Shown: in pieces, positions 7,736-15,123 of the stretch
How the letters are laid out: every line of letters begins with the position of its first letter
How positions within the stretch are numbered: the stretch's first letter is position 1
Origin: JBDTVS01 sp040007095
Lineage (GTDB): Bacteria > Acidobacteriota > Vicinamibacteria > Vicinamibacterales > CAVVIG01
DNA length: 22,609 bases
Reading direction: 5' to 3'
NCBI GenBank assembly: GCA_040007095.1
Contig: JBDTVS010000145.1
Span: 1-22,609, forward strand
Position numbers and translations under genes: made by a program
The notes under the pieces: model-generated
Told to the model about the DNA's origin: nothing
What the model saw: the letters and a program-made list of their open reading frames with translations, nothing else
Database searches by the model: none

Positions 7736-9253
7736 ACGCGAGAACGCGGCGCCGGCCGTCGCCGGTTCGATGATCAGCATCGACACCGTGACAGCCACCG
7801 AGACAGCCAACAGCAGTGCGGCAACGGCTGAGTGGTCGCCGCTGATGGCCAGCGCGTTCAGCAACAACCCGATCGCAAAGACCGCGTCGCTCCATCGGGT
7901 CCACGGCCGGGCCCCCGCCCGCTGGGAAGCGAGCTGGGAGGGATAGGAGCGCGACGTGAAGTACAAGTGCAGCCGCACGCTGACGGCAGTGGCCGCAGCG
8001 GCCAGCAGCGAAAAGAACAAGATCAGGCTCCAGGGTTTCGGGATCCAGAGGCGGGAACGAAAAGCGGGGTAGACCATCAAGGCGTAGACGACCGAGGCAA
8101 CGACCTGATGGCATTCCCACCACCAGAGCGCCGCGCGGTGGTGCGCGCCGGACTGGTGCGACCCGGACGCGTCCCCCGCGGCTGGTTGTGCGGCCGGTAA
8201 CAAACCGCGCTGTAGCTGCTCGAGGTCCTGGATCAGCGCCAGGGTCGAATCGTAGCGATCCTCCCGGCGTTTGCGAAGGCAGCGAGTGACGACCTGCTCG
8301 ACGCCAGCGAATGCGCCGGTGCCGGTGAAGTGGAGCGGCGCGGGTTCTGCTTCGAGAATCCTGGCGATCGACGCGGTGGCCGTTTTCGCGTCGAACGGGT
8401 TCGTTCCTGTCGCCATCTCGTAGAGGACCACCCCGAACGCGAAAAGATCTGCCCGGAAGTCCACGTCTTCGTGCCTGATTTGCTCGGGCGACATATAGCC
8501 CGGCGTGCCAATGGCGATGCCGGCAGCCGTCAACCGGGATCCGTCGAGGCTGGCGCCGACGTTCTCGATCCTGGCCACGCCGAAATCCAGGACTTTGATC
8601 GTGCCCGACGCAGTTCTGACGATGTTCTCGGGTTTCAGGTCGCGGTGAACCACGCCCTGCCCGTGAGCGGCAGCAAGCGCATGCGCCAACTGCGCGGCCA
8701 GATCGAGCACCAGATCGGCCGGCATCGGCCCCGAGTCGATGAGCGCGCGCAGCGTCGGGCCGGCCACATACTCGCAAGCCAGGTAAAGCTCGTCGTCTAT
8801 CTCTTCGATCGCGTACACGGTGGCGATGCCCGGGTGCGACAGGGCCGCTGCGGCGCGGGCTTCCTGGCGCAGGCGTTCGCGTCGCCCGTTGTCTGACTGA
8901 AATCCGGGCGCGATGGCTTTCAGGGCGATTCGCCGGGACAGCCGCGTGTCGTCCGCGAGGTACACCACCCCCATCCCGCCGCGGCCGATCTCGTGACGCA
9001 CGAGGTAGGGACCGATGGACCTGCCGGCGAGAGTGAAGGTCGGGTCGGCGAGTAGCTCCGGTGCGACCTCATAGACAGGCGATTCGATGAAGTCCCCGGC
9101 ACCATCGTGCGCGGCGAGCAACGAGGCGACCTCGGCGCGCAGGACCGGATGTTCGGCACACTCACGATCCAGAAATGCGGCGCGATCGGCCACGTCGAGT
9201 GCCAGCGCTGAATCGAAAAGATCGCGCACCCGGATCCAATCGTGCGGCGTCAC
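7691..9253 (-). CDS. Serine/threonine protein kinase with C-terminal four-helix membrane domain
   Basis: A 520-residue Hanks-type (PknB-like) kinase. An N-terminal helical module (about 1-60, DWIRVRDLFDSAL...RAAFLDREC) is common in kinases of this group. The kinase domain (about 80-345) is complete: glycine loop GRGGMG (90-95), lysine K112, catalytic loop HRDLKPEN (203-210), DFG (223-225) and SPE in place of APE (255-257). After a low-complexity linker, hydrophobic stretches at about 383-397, 408-426, 455-470 and 476-494 form a membrane domain. There is no PASTA, TPR or WD40 sensor. Translation starts at GTG, which overlaps the stop of the sigma-factor gene (GTGA), so the two should be made together. 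Such sigma/kinase pairs are common in Acidobacteriota and Planctomycetes; the kinase may tune the sigma factor by phosphorylation. Confidence 0.93.
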   Translation of the reverse strand: MTPHDWIRVRDLFDSALALDVADRAAFLDRECAEHPVLRAEVASLLAAHDGAGDFIESPVYEVAPELLADPTFTLAGRSIGPYLVRHEIGRGGMGVVYLADDTRLSRRIALKAIAPGFQSDNGRRERLRQEARAAAALSHPGIATVYAIEEIDDELYLACEYVAGPTLRALIDSGPMPADLVLDLAAQLAHALAAAHGQGVVHRDLKPENIVRTASGTIKVLDFGVARIENVGASLDGSRLTAAGIAIGTPGYMSPEQIRHEDVDFRADLFAFGVVLYEMATGTNPFDAKTATASIARILEAEPAPLHFTGTGAFAGVEQVVTRCLRKRREDRYDSTLALIQDLEQLQRGLLPAAQPAAGDASGSHQSGAHHRAALWWWECHQVVASVVYALMVYPAFRSRLWIPKPWSLILFFSLLAAAATAVSVRLHLYFTSRSYPSQLASQRAGARPWTRWSDAVFAIGLLLNALAISGDHSAVAALLLAVSVAVTVSMLIIEPATAGAAFSRSGTPLVDQDRRPGR

Positions 9254-9852
9254 GAGATCCTTTTTGGGACGTCGGTATTGAGCGGGCCCGGTGGGGCGAG
9301 CTCACGCGCCAGCCACGCCCTGGCGAGGGCCCATCGGCGTTTGACCGTCGCGGGGGAGACACCAAGCGCCTCGGCTGCCTCTTCAATTGAGAGGCCCCCG
9401 AAGAATCGGACGTCCACCAGATGTGCGAGGTCCGGGTCAAGCGCGGCAAGGCGAGTCAAGGCTTCGTCGAGCGCTTCGAAGTCGAGCGACCGGGAGTCAG
9501 CCGCAATGAGACCAGCGTCGAGCGTGACCCGGACCCGGCTGCCGCCGCGTTTGGCCGCATCTCGGGCTCGGGCCCGCTCGATGAGAATCTGCCGCATCGA
9601 TCGAGCGGCGATGCCGAAGAAATGGGCGCGGTTCTGCCACGACAGCTTCGAGTCCTGCAGCAGTCGCAGATAGACGTCGTGGACGAGCGCGGTCGCCTGG
9701 AGCGTCTGACCCGGCCGTTCGCGACGCATGTGGCTCGCCGCGAGCCGGCGGAGCTCGTCGTAGACCAGAGGCAGCAGCGCCGCGAGCGCCTGCTTGTCTC
9801 CGCCACGGGCACTCTCGACCAATGCCGCCACGTCGGGCACGCGATCAGTCAT
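9250..9852 (-). CDS. ECF-type RNA polymerase sigma factor (TIGR02999/Sig-70_X6-like)
   Basis: A 200-residue ECF sigma factor. Region 2 (about 25-100) includes LVYDELRRLAASHMRRERPGQ and VHDVYLRLLQ, then FFGIAARSMRQILIERARARDAAKRGG, a combination typical of the TIGR02999 group found mainly in Acidobacteriota and Planctomycetes. Region 4 (about 125-185) holds the helix-turn-helix SIEEAAEALGVSPATVKRRWALARAWL that reads the -35 element. No zinc-type anti-sigma gene is adjacent. Instead the gene overlaps a membrane Ser/Thr kinase by four bases (GTGA), so kinase-dependent control is likely, by inference. It is divergent from the cold-shock gene, with a promoter candidate about 25-50 bases upstream. 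Confidence 0.94.
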   Translation of the reverse strand: MTDRVPDVAALVESARGGDKQALAALLPLVYDELRRLAASHMRRERPGQTLQATALVHDVYLRLLQDSKLSWQNRAHFFGIAARSMRQILIERARARDAAKRGGSRVRVTLDAGLIAADSRSLDFEALDEALTRLAALDPDLAHLVDVRFFGGLSIEEAAEALGVSPATVKRRWALARAWLARELAPPGPLNTDVPKRIS

Positions 9853-9875
9853 GGCAGGACACGAGCATGAGGGAG

Positions 9876-9904
9876 ATTATCGGCGTCGCCGCCGACGACA
9901 GCAA
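9876..9904 (-). promoter_or_regulatory. Putative sigma70-type promoter for the ECF sigma/kinase pair
   Basis: On the minus strand, TTGCTG (9904-9899) and GATAAT (9881-9876) are separated by 17 bases. The -10 matches five of six consensus bases; the -35 has the TTG. A start around 9870 would leave a leader of roughly 18 bases before the ATG at 9852. Confidence 0.38.
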
Positions 9905-10058
9905 GAAAGGAGTTGTCGATAGAGCCAGACATCAAACCGAGAACGACCGTCTGGATGTAGCGCGATGTCTCAATGCACGCAGTCCGCACGTCTTGACCGA
10001 CCTTCGACCGCAGGTGCATTCGCTGCCCTTTTTGTGCGGCATGGCTGGAAAATCGTCG

Positions 10059-10064
10059 TATACT
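10059..10064 (+). promoter_or_regulatory. Possible -10 element for the cold-shock gene
   Basis: TATACT matches five of six -10 consensus bases and stands out in GC-rich sequence. A TTGTGC lies 21 bases upstream, too far for a normal -35. If used, it gives a leader of about 140 bases, similar to the long leaders of cspA-type mRNAs. Confidence 0.25.
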
Positions 10065-10213
10065 GGCGCACCTGCTTTTCTGAGCTCTGCGACCCTTCCG
10101 GCTCCAGCCTCATCAAAGCCTCACTCTGAGCGGCGATACGTCAACGGAGTCAAGATCCGGCGATCGGCGAGGTAAGTGACGAAGCGTCTATTTTTCGATC
10201 TGGAGGCGACGAC

Positions 10214-10420
10214 ATGGCTGAAACAAAGGGCAGGATCAAGCGACTGGTCAGCGCGAAGGGCTTTGGCTTCATTGCCGCGGATGACGGCAATGAGTATTTT
10301 TTCCATCAGTCGGCGTGCGTCGGAACGCCCTTCGACGAGCTTCAGGAAGGGCAGGCCGTCACATTCGAGCGCGGCCAGGGTCCGAAGGGCCCTCGCGGTG
10401 AGAACGTCAGACCTGCCTGA
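10214..10420 (+). CDS. Cold-shock domain protein (CspA family)
   Basis: A 68-residue single cold-shock domain, a five-stranded beta barrel that binds single-stranded RNA and DNA and keeps mRNA unfolded. RNP1 (KGFGFI, 15-20) and RNP2 (YFFHQSA, 28-34) are both present with the expected aromatic residues, and the start MAETKGRIKRL is typical. GGAGG lies 7 bases before the ATG, the best ribosome binding site in the window. The length is standard for the family (65-75). The gene is monocistronic: the upstream neighbour diverges and a strong hairpin terminator follows 21 bases after the stop. Whether it is cold-induced cannot be told from sequence, though the long leader would fit post-transcriptional control. 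Confidence 0.95.
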   Translation: MAETKGRIKRLVSAKGFGFIAADDGNEYFFHQSACVGTPFDELQEGQAVTFERGQGPKGPRGENVRPA

Positions 10421-10441
10421 GACGCCCCGCCAAAGTCAGGA

Positions 10442-10502
10442 GCCCACGTTCGGCAGCCACGCATTGCGCGGACAGCGTCCGGCTGACGTGGGCACCTCTT
10501 TT
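10442..10502 (+). terminator. Rho-independent terminator after the cold-shock gene
   Basis: GCCCACGT (10442-10449) pairs perfectly with ACGTGGGC (10486-10493). The stem is extended inside by CAGCC/GGCTG and ACGC/GCGT, making one long hairpin, and CTCTTTT follows at 10496-10502. It lies between convergent genes, so it may also stop transcripts of the ATPase gene from the other side, though the T-run on that strand is poorer. Confidence 0.65.
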
Positions 10503-10509
10503 CGGCCCT

Positions 10510-12015
10510 TCAGACCAGGCGAAATTGCAGCGCTTCGGCGAGATGCCCAGCATGGAGATCCTCATCGCCGGCCAGATCCGCGATGGTCCTCGCCACTTTC
10601 CGGACACGATCGTACCCGCGGGCGCTGAGGGACATCTTTACTACGGCGTTGTTGAGGAGCCGAATCGCGGGCCCATCGAGCTCGCAATAGCGCGCCATCA
10701 GCCCGGGGGTGAGCTCGGCGTTGATCGAAATTCCGTCGGCGACATACCGTTCGCGCTGGCGGGTCCGCGCCGCGACCACGCGCTCACGCACACGGGCCGA
10801 TGACTCGCCGATTCCCGTTGTCGTCAACGCCGCGAGCGGAACGGCGGGCACCTCCACAATCAGATCGAGCCGGTCGCGCAGGGGACCGGAGAGCCGATCG
10901 CGATACCGGGCGACCTGTTGCGGCGTGCACCGGCACTCGCGGAGCGTATCGCCCAGGAACCCGCAGGGACAGGGGTTCGTCGCCGCCACCAGCATGAACC
11001 GGGCGGGAAAGACGGCCGTGCGCGCCGCCCGCGCGATCGTGACCCGGCCCTCCTCGAGCGGTTGTCGGAGCACCTCGAGCACGCGTCGGCTGAACTCGAG
11101 CATCTCGTCGAGAAAGAGCACGCCGTGGTGGGCGATGCTGACTTCGCCTGGCCTGGGATGGGTGCCGCCGCCCACGAGCGCCGCTTCCGAGATGGTGTGG
11201 TGCGGGGCACGAAACGGCCGGTCCACCAACAGGCCGACGCCGGGCGCCAGCAGGCCCGCGACCGAGTGCACGGCCGTCGCCTCAATCGCTTCCTCGAAGG
11301 TGAGCAAGGGCAGGATGCCTGGGACCCGCCTGGCGATCATCGTCTTGCCCGACCCGGGGGGCCCGACCAGCAGCAGATTGTGACCGCCGGCCGAGGCGAT
11401 CTCGAGCGCGCGGCGGGCTAACAGCTGCCCGCGTACATCGGCCAGGTCGGCGTTCGACGATGCCATTGCCGGCGGCGGCGCGGCCGCGACGGGGACACAG
11501 GTCGTCGGCTGGTTGAGCGCCCGGACGGCATCGACGAGCGACGCGACAGGAAAGACGTCCAGTCCGGCCACCACGGCAGCCTCGCCCGCGTTGGCGAACG
11601 GCAGGAGAATACCCGCCAGACCTTCACGCCTGGCAGCCGCGGCAATCGGCAGGACGCCGCGCGTCCCGTGAATGGAACCATCGAGCGACAGCTCCCCAAG
11701 GATCACGAGGTCGGCGACGTGGCGCCGTTCGACGACCCCTTGCGCCGCGAGCACGCCGAGCGCAATGGGTAAGTCGAAGGACGCGCCCGCCTTGCGAACG
11801 TCGGCCGGTGCCAGATTCACCGTGATGCGGTGTGGAGGGAACTCGAAGCCGGAATTGCGGATCGCGCTGCGCACCCGGTCGCGGCTTTCGCGCACGCTCG
11901 CATCCGGCAGTCCGACCATGGTGAAGCCGGGCAAGCCGAACGAGACGTCCACTTCCACCTGCACCGGACACGCCTCGACCCCGAAGACCGCGGCGGTTCT
12001 GAGACACGCGAGCAT
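10510..12015 (-). CDS. comM: YifB/ComM-family Mg-chelatase-like AAA+ ATPase
   Basis: A 501-residue protein of the YifB/ComM family. In Vibrio, ComM is a hexameric helicase that helps branch migration during integration of transformed DNA; many non-competent bacteria also keep it. The N-terminal Lon-protease-like domain (about 1-170) has GLPGFTMVGLPDASVRESRDR and KAGASFDLPIALG. The AAA+ domain has Walker A GPPGSGKT (218-225) and Walker B LFLDEM (300-305). A four-cysteine cluster (CPC...CRC, 349-363) and a C-terminal Mg-chelatase domain (SARGYDRVRKVARTIADL) complete it. The frame stays open for 69 codons upstream, but the family almost always starts like MLACLRTAAVFG, so I use the ATG at 12015. 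No good ribosome binding site is visible there. The 246-base gap to the divergent coiled-coil gene must hold promoters for both. Confidence 0.93.
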   Translation of the reverse strand: MLACLRTAAVFGVEACPVQVEVDVSFGLPGFTMVGLPDASVRESRDRVRSAIRNSGFEFPPHRITVNLAPADVRKAGASFDLPIALGVLAAQGVVERRHVADLVILGELSLDGSIHGTRGVLPIAAAARREGLAGILLPFANAGEAAVVAGLDVFPVASLVDAVRALNQPTTCVPVAAAPPPAMASSNADLADVRGQLLARRALEIASAGGHNLLLVGPPGSGKTMIARRVPGILPLLTFEEAIEATAVHSVAGLLAPGVGLLVDRPFRAPHHTISEAALVGGGTHPRPGEVSIAHHGVLFLDEMLEFSRRVLEVLRQPLEEGRVTIARAARTAVFPARFMLVAATNPCPCGFLGDTLRECRCTPQQVARYRDRLSGPLRDRLDLIVEVPAVPLAALTTTGIGESSARVRERVVAARTRQRERYVADGISINAELTPGLMARYCELDGPAIRLLNNAVVKMSLSARGYDRVRKVARTIADLAGDEDLHAGHLAEALQFRLV

Positions 12016-12184
12016 GTGAAAGGCGATGCAATTCTCGTCGCGCTGGCGCCCCCAGTGTGTTTTCAAGGGGTTAGGCGATTGGGGGTTCAGGGATTGGAGG
12101 TTCTTGCCACATCCGTTCGACGGATCGTGTGCAAGAAGGGCTGCACTCCGGCGTTCTACCTGCCGATAATGCCTTATGCTACGA

Positions 12185-12202
12185 GCCCGACAGGAGTCGG
12201 GC
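12185..12202 (+). promoter_or_regulatory. Perfect 7-bp hairpin in the leader of the coiled-coil gene
   Basis: GCCCGAC and GTCGGGC pair around the four-base loop AGGA, about 60 bases before the ATG at 12262. It is not followed by a T-run, so it is not a terminator. It could be an operator or an mRNA leader structure; function unknown. Confidence 0.3.
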
Positions 12203-12261
12203 CGAGCGCGCATTCCCAACATTCAGCTGCGGGCCAGTGGTTCGCAAGTCGAGAGCCTCCC

Positions 12262-15012
12262 ATGCTTGATGCCTTCAAGAACATGTCCGGTAACAAGGGC
12301 AAAATCGTCGAAAAGCAGAGGAGCGAGCTCGAACTGCTCGTTGCCACCGCCCGCGAAGAACGCAGCGCGATCAGCGCCATGCTGACGGCCCTCACCACGC
12401 GCAGCGCCAAGCTCACACCGATCACCCAATCGATGGAGCAGGCGGCGCAGATGGCGACGACCGTGACATCCCGTCTCGACGGGATGTCCACCCGGCTGGA
12501 AACGATCGCTGGACGGCTCGATGCGATGGACGATCGGACCAAGGAGCTCCAGGGTCTCGACGCTCGCATCAAAGCCCTGAGCGCTTCCGCCCTGCAGGCG
12601 GAGCAGACCACCCAGAAGACGATCGGACCTGACGGGGAGCTGCAAAAGCATCGTGAGGCGGTCCTGCAGCTGTCCTCGCAGGCGCTCCAAACGCAATCGA
12701 CCATCGAGACGCTGAAGAAGGAGCGGTCGGTACTTGAAGAACTACGCGCGCAGGTTCGCATCGCGCACGTCGAATCGAAGCAGTCCATCAGCCAGGCCGG
12801 CGTGCTCAAGGCCGAGCTCGACCAGGTCCGCGCGATGTCGTCGTCCTTGACCCAGGACTACGCGAAAATCCGCGACACGTCTCGCGAGGCGCGCGATCAC
12901 ACCACCGCCGCGATGGCGACGGTGAAAGAGGTCGAGACGAAGATGAGCGGCCTGGGTCAGCTGCAGGAGCTGAGCCGCGGCATCGAGGAGCGCCTGAGCT
13001 CGCTGAACGCCCTTGCCGAGCACGTCTCTCGAAAAGGGAAAACACTCGAGAGCCAGCAGCAGGCGGTCGAACATGCCGTCGTGCAGGCCAACCGCGTCAA
13101 CGAAATCGTCTGGGCGATGGACGTGCAAATCGCCAAGATCAACGAAGGGATGAAACAGACCACGCGGACGGAAGAGACGATCGGGCGCATCGAAAAGATC
13201 TCCCAGGAGACAGGCGTTCAGCTCGAGACCGCCGCCAAGACGCAGCAACAGGTCCAGCGCGACACCGACAAGCTGGTGAAGGAGGCCGTCGCGTTGGGGG
13301 ACTCGGTCCGGGGGCAGGTGGATACCCTGGCCGTCCGCAAGCGGGAGTTCGAAACCTTCGACGAGCGGGTCCGCGCACTGCTGACCTCGGTCGGCGACGC
13401 CGAAGCGCGTATGGACGCGCTCGGAGCGAAGGACAAGAACCTGCTGGAGCTGGCACAGAAGCTCGACCTGTTGACCAGGCGGATCGATTCACTGGTCGCC
13501 CAATCCGACGAGCTGACGAAGAAGCAGCTCTCGCTCGAGTCGCTGCACGAGCGCCTCGGACAGGTGGACGAGCTCGCCAGGAAAACGACCTGGCAGCTGG
13601 ACGCGCTGCGGCAGAGCCGCACCGACCTCGACGTCCTGCGGAAGGAAGTGCAGGATTTCTACAAGTCGCACGCGGAGATCGCGCAGCTGCGCGACAAGCT
13701 CGGCAGCGATCGGGTGGCCCTCGAAGCCTTCGGCGACCGAGTGACCGCGTTGTCGGCGCGCGCGCCGGAGCTCGAATCGAAGATCGACGCGATCCTCGGG
13801 AAGATGAAACTGGTGGAGGATGGCGCCCAGAAAGCCACGCGGCTCAACGAGTCGATCGCCGAGCTCGACGCACAGGTCTCGCGCGTCGGCGCGCGCGTCG
13901 TGACCGTCGAGAAACTCGAAGGGCGTCTGGATGCCCTGAACACCCTCAGTCAGGACGTCGGTCAGCGGCTCGAAGCGCAGCTCGCACGCCGCGCCGAGCT
14001 CGATGCGCTCCAGAGTGCGTGCGACGGCCTTGGTGCGCAGATGGGGGACGCGCAGCACAAGCTCGAGTCGCTCCGGGCGCTTCAGCAGCGACTCGCACCG
14101 GTCGGCGCCGAGGTCGAGCGGCTCAAGGGAAGCATCGAGACAGCCGGAGATCGGCTCGAGAGCATGAAACTGGACCAGGCGTCGGTGGCGGAACAGGAAC
14201 GCCGCTTCGTCGAGATCACGGCGGCCAGCCGCACCGTCAACCAGGAAGTCGCCGATCGAACGCGCCAGATGCAGGCACTGTCCGAGTCGATGGCCCGATC
14301 AACCGTGATGAAGGACGAGCTGCTCGCCGAGCTGGAGCGGGTGCAGAGCCGACAACGCGATGCGGCCGGCCAGGTTCAGGCCTCGGAAGACCAGCTGTCG
14401 CGCGCCGAAACGATGCTCAAGCAGCTCGAACAGCGGCGGACGCAACTGACGTTCGGTGAGAAGAAGCTGGCGGCCATCGAATCGCGCCTGGTCGAAATCA
14501 AGCAGGTCGCCGACGATCTCGACAAGAGTATCCAGGTCATCGCCGGCCGCGAGCATCTGGTCGCCGCGGTCAAGGCCGAAGTGCAGATCGTTCATGAAAT
14601 CGGCGCTCGGACCAAGGCCGACCTCGCGCACGTCACCGAGCACCGATCGGAGATCGCCGCCCTCAAGGGCCGGGTCGACGAGCTCCTGTCCAGGATCGGG
14701 GAGACCGAAGAGCGGATCACGTCGATCGACGCGCGGCGGCGAATCGTGGACGAAGTCCACACCAAGACCACGGCGGTCGTGCACATGCTCGATGATGTGC
14801 GGATCAACCTGGAGACGCTCGGGGAACACAAGGCGGTCATCGACCACGTGGCAGAACGCGTACAGCAACTCGAGTTCACGCTGCAGGACGCTCGCAACAC
14901 GCTGCGAACCCTGCAGCACGAACGCGAGTTGGCCGAGCGGATCGAGCGCGGCATCAAGCAGCTGCGCGCTGCGGGAAAAGTGGACGAAATCGGTAAGAGT
15001 GCGTCGGCCTGA
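12262..15012 (+). CDS. Giant cytoplasmic coiled-coil protein, unrecognised function
   Basis: A 916-residue protein predicted to be alpha-helical almost from end to end. It is rich in L, A, E, Q, R, D and K in heptad patterns, with only four prolines (53, 123, 502, 613), one cysteine and two tryptophans. I see no signal peptide, membrane segment, Walker motif, kinase or DNA-binding domain, so it is not an SMC or Rad50 ATPase. Loose repeats of the form LDxLxxRLxxV recur, for example around 245, 385, 430, 490, 555, 605 and 800. The frame is open further upstream, but that part antisenses the N-terminus of the ATPase gene and reads as low-quality protein. MLDAFKNMSGNKGKIVEKQ is the natural start, though only a weak GAGAG precedes it. 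It could be a cytoskeletal scaffold, a polarity factor or a length ruler. Its only neighbours are convergent or divergent, so context does not help. Confidence 0.85.
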   Translation: MLDAFKNMSGNKGKIVEKQRSELELLVATAREERSAISAMLTALTTRSAKLTPITQSMEQAAQMATTVTSRLDGMSTRLETIAGRLDAMDDRTKELQGLDARIKALSASALQAEQTTQKTIGPDGELQKHREAVLQLSSQALQTQSTIETLKKERSVLEELRAQVRIAHVESKQSISQAGVLKAELDQVRAMSSSLTQDYAKIRDTSREARDHTTAAMATVKEVETKMSGLGQLQELSRGIEERLSSLNALAEHVSRKGKTLESQQQAVEHAVVQANRVNEIVWAMDVQIAKINEGMKQTTRTEETIGRIEKISQETGVQLETAAKTQQQVQRDTDKLVKEAVALGDSVRGQVDTLAVRKREFETFDERVRALLTSVGDAEARMDALGAKDKNLLELAQKLDLLTRRIDSLVAQSDELTKKQLSLESLHERLGQVDELARKTTWQLDALRQSRTDLDVLRKEVQDFYKSHAEIAQLRDKLGSDRVALEAFGDRVTALSARAPELESKIDAILGKMKLVEDGAQKATRLNESIAELDAQVSRVGARVVTVEKLEGRLDALNTLSQDVGQRLEAQLARRAELDALQSACDGLGAQMGDAQHKLESLRALQQRLAPVGAEVERLKGSIETAGDRLESMKLDQASVAEQERRFVEITAASRTVNQEVADRTRQMQALSESMARSTVMKDELLAELERVQSRQRDAAGQVQASEDQLSRAETMLKQLEQRRTQLTFGEKKLAAIESRLVEIKQVADDLDKSIQVIAGREHLVAAVKAEVQIVHEIGARTKADLAHVTEHRSEIAALKGRVDELLSRIGETEERITSIDARRRIVDEVHTKTTAVVHMLDDVRINLETLGEHKAVIDHVAERVQQLEFTLQDARNTLRTLQHERELAERIERGIKQLRAAGKVDEIGKSASA

Positions 15013-15019
15013 TTCCAAC

Positions 15020-15094
15020 TGATCACGGGAGCGGCCGGTTCAAGGACTGCCGGCCCGGAGTGGCGATAGCGGGCGGCGCCCGCACCGGTGATCA
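15020..15094. repeat. Nested inverted repeats between convergent genes
   Basis: TGATCAC (15020-15026) and GTGATCA (15088-15094) enclose two further hairpins: GGCCGG/CCGGCC (15033-15038 with 15050-15055) and GCGGGC-GGC-GCCCGC (15069-15083). The position between two converging stop codons suggests transcription termination in both directions, but neither strand has a T-run. Confidence 0.4.
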
Positions 15095-15123
15095 CACGTC
15101 GCGGGGACGATCGTTTCGCGGGG

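Larger units (their letters stand above)
9853..10213. other. Intergenic region between sigma-factor and cold-shock genes (361 bp)
   Basis: The two flanking genes diverge from here. The sigma-factor side has a plausible promoter at 9876-9904 on the minus strand. The cold-shock side has a TATACT at 10059-10064 and a leader of about 140 bases ending in a clear ribosome binding site (GGAGG at 10202-10206). I see no coding sequence, tRNA or repeat. Confidence 0.5.

Noticed and set aside
12016..12222. 69-codon N-terminal extension of the ComM-like ATPase.
   Set aside because: YifB/ComM proteins begin at the MLA(C/K)-type start; the upstream residues are low in character and include the G-run repeat.
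11830..12261. N-terminal extension of the coiled-coil gene by 144 codons.
   Set aside because: It is antisense to the well-conserved N-terminus of the ComM-like ATPase and does not look helical, unlike everything after 12262.
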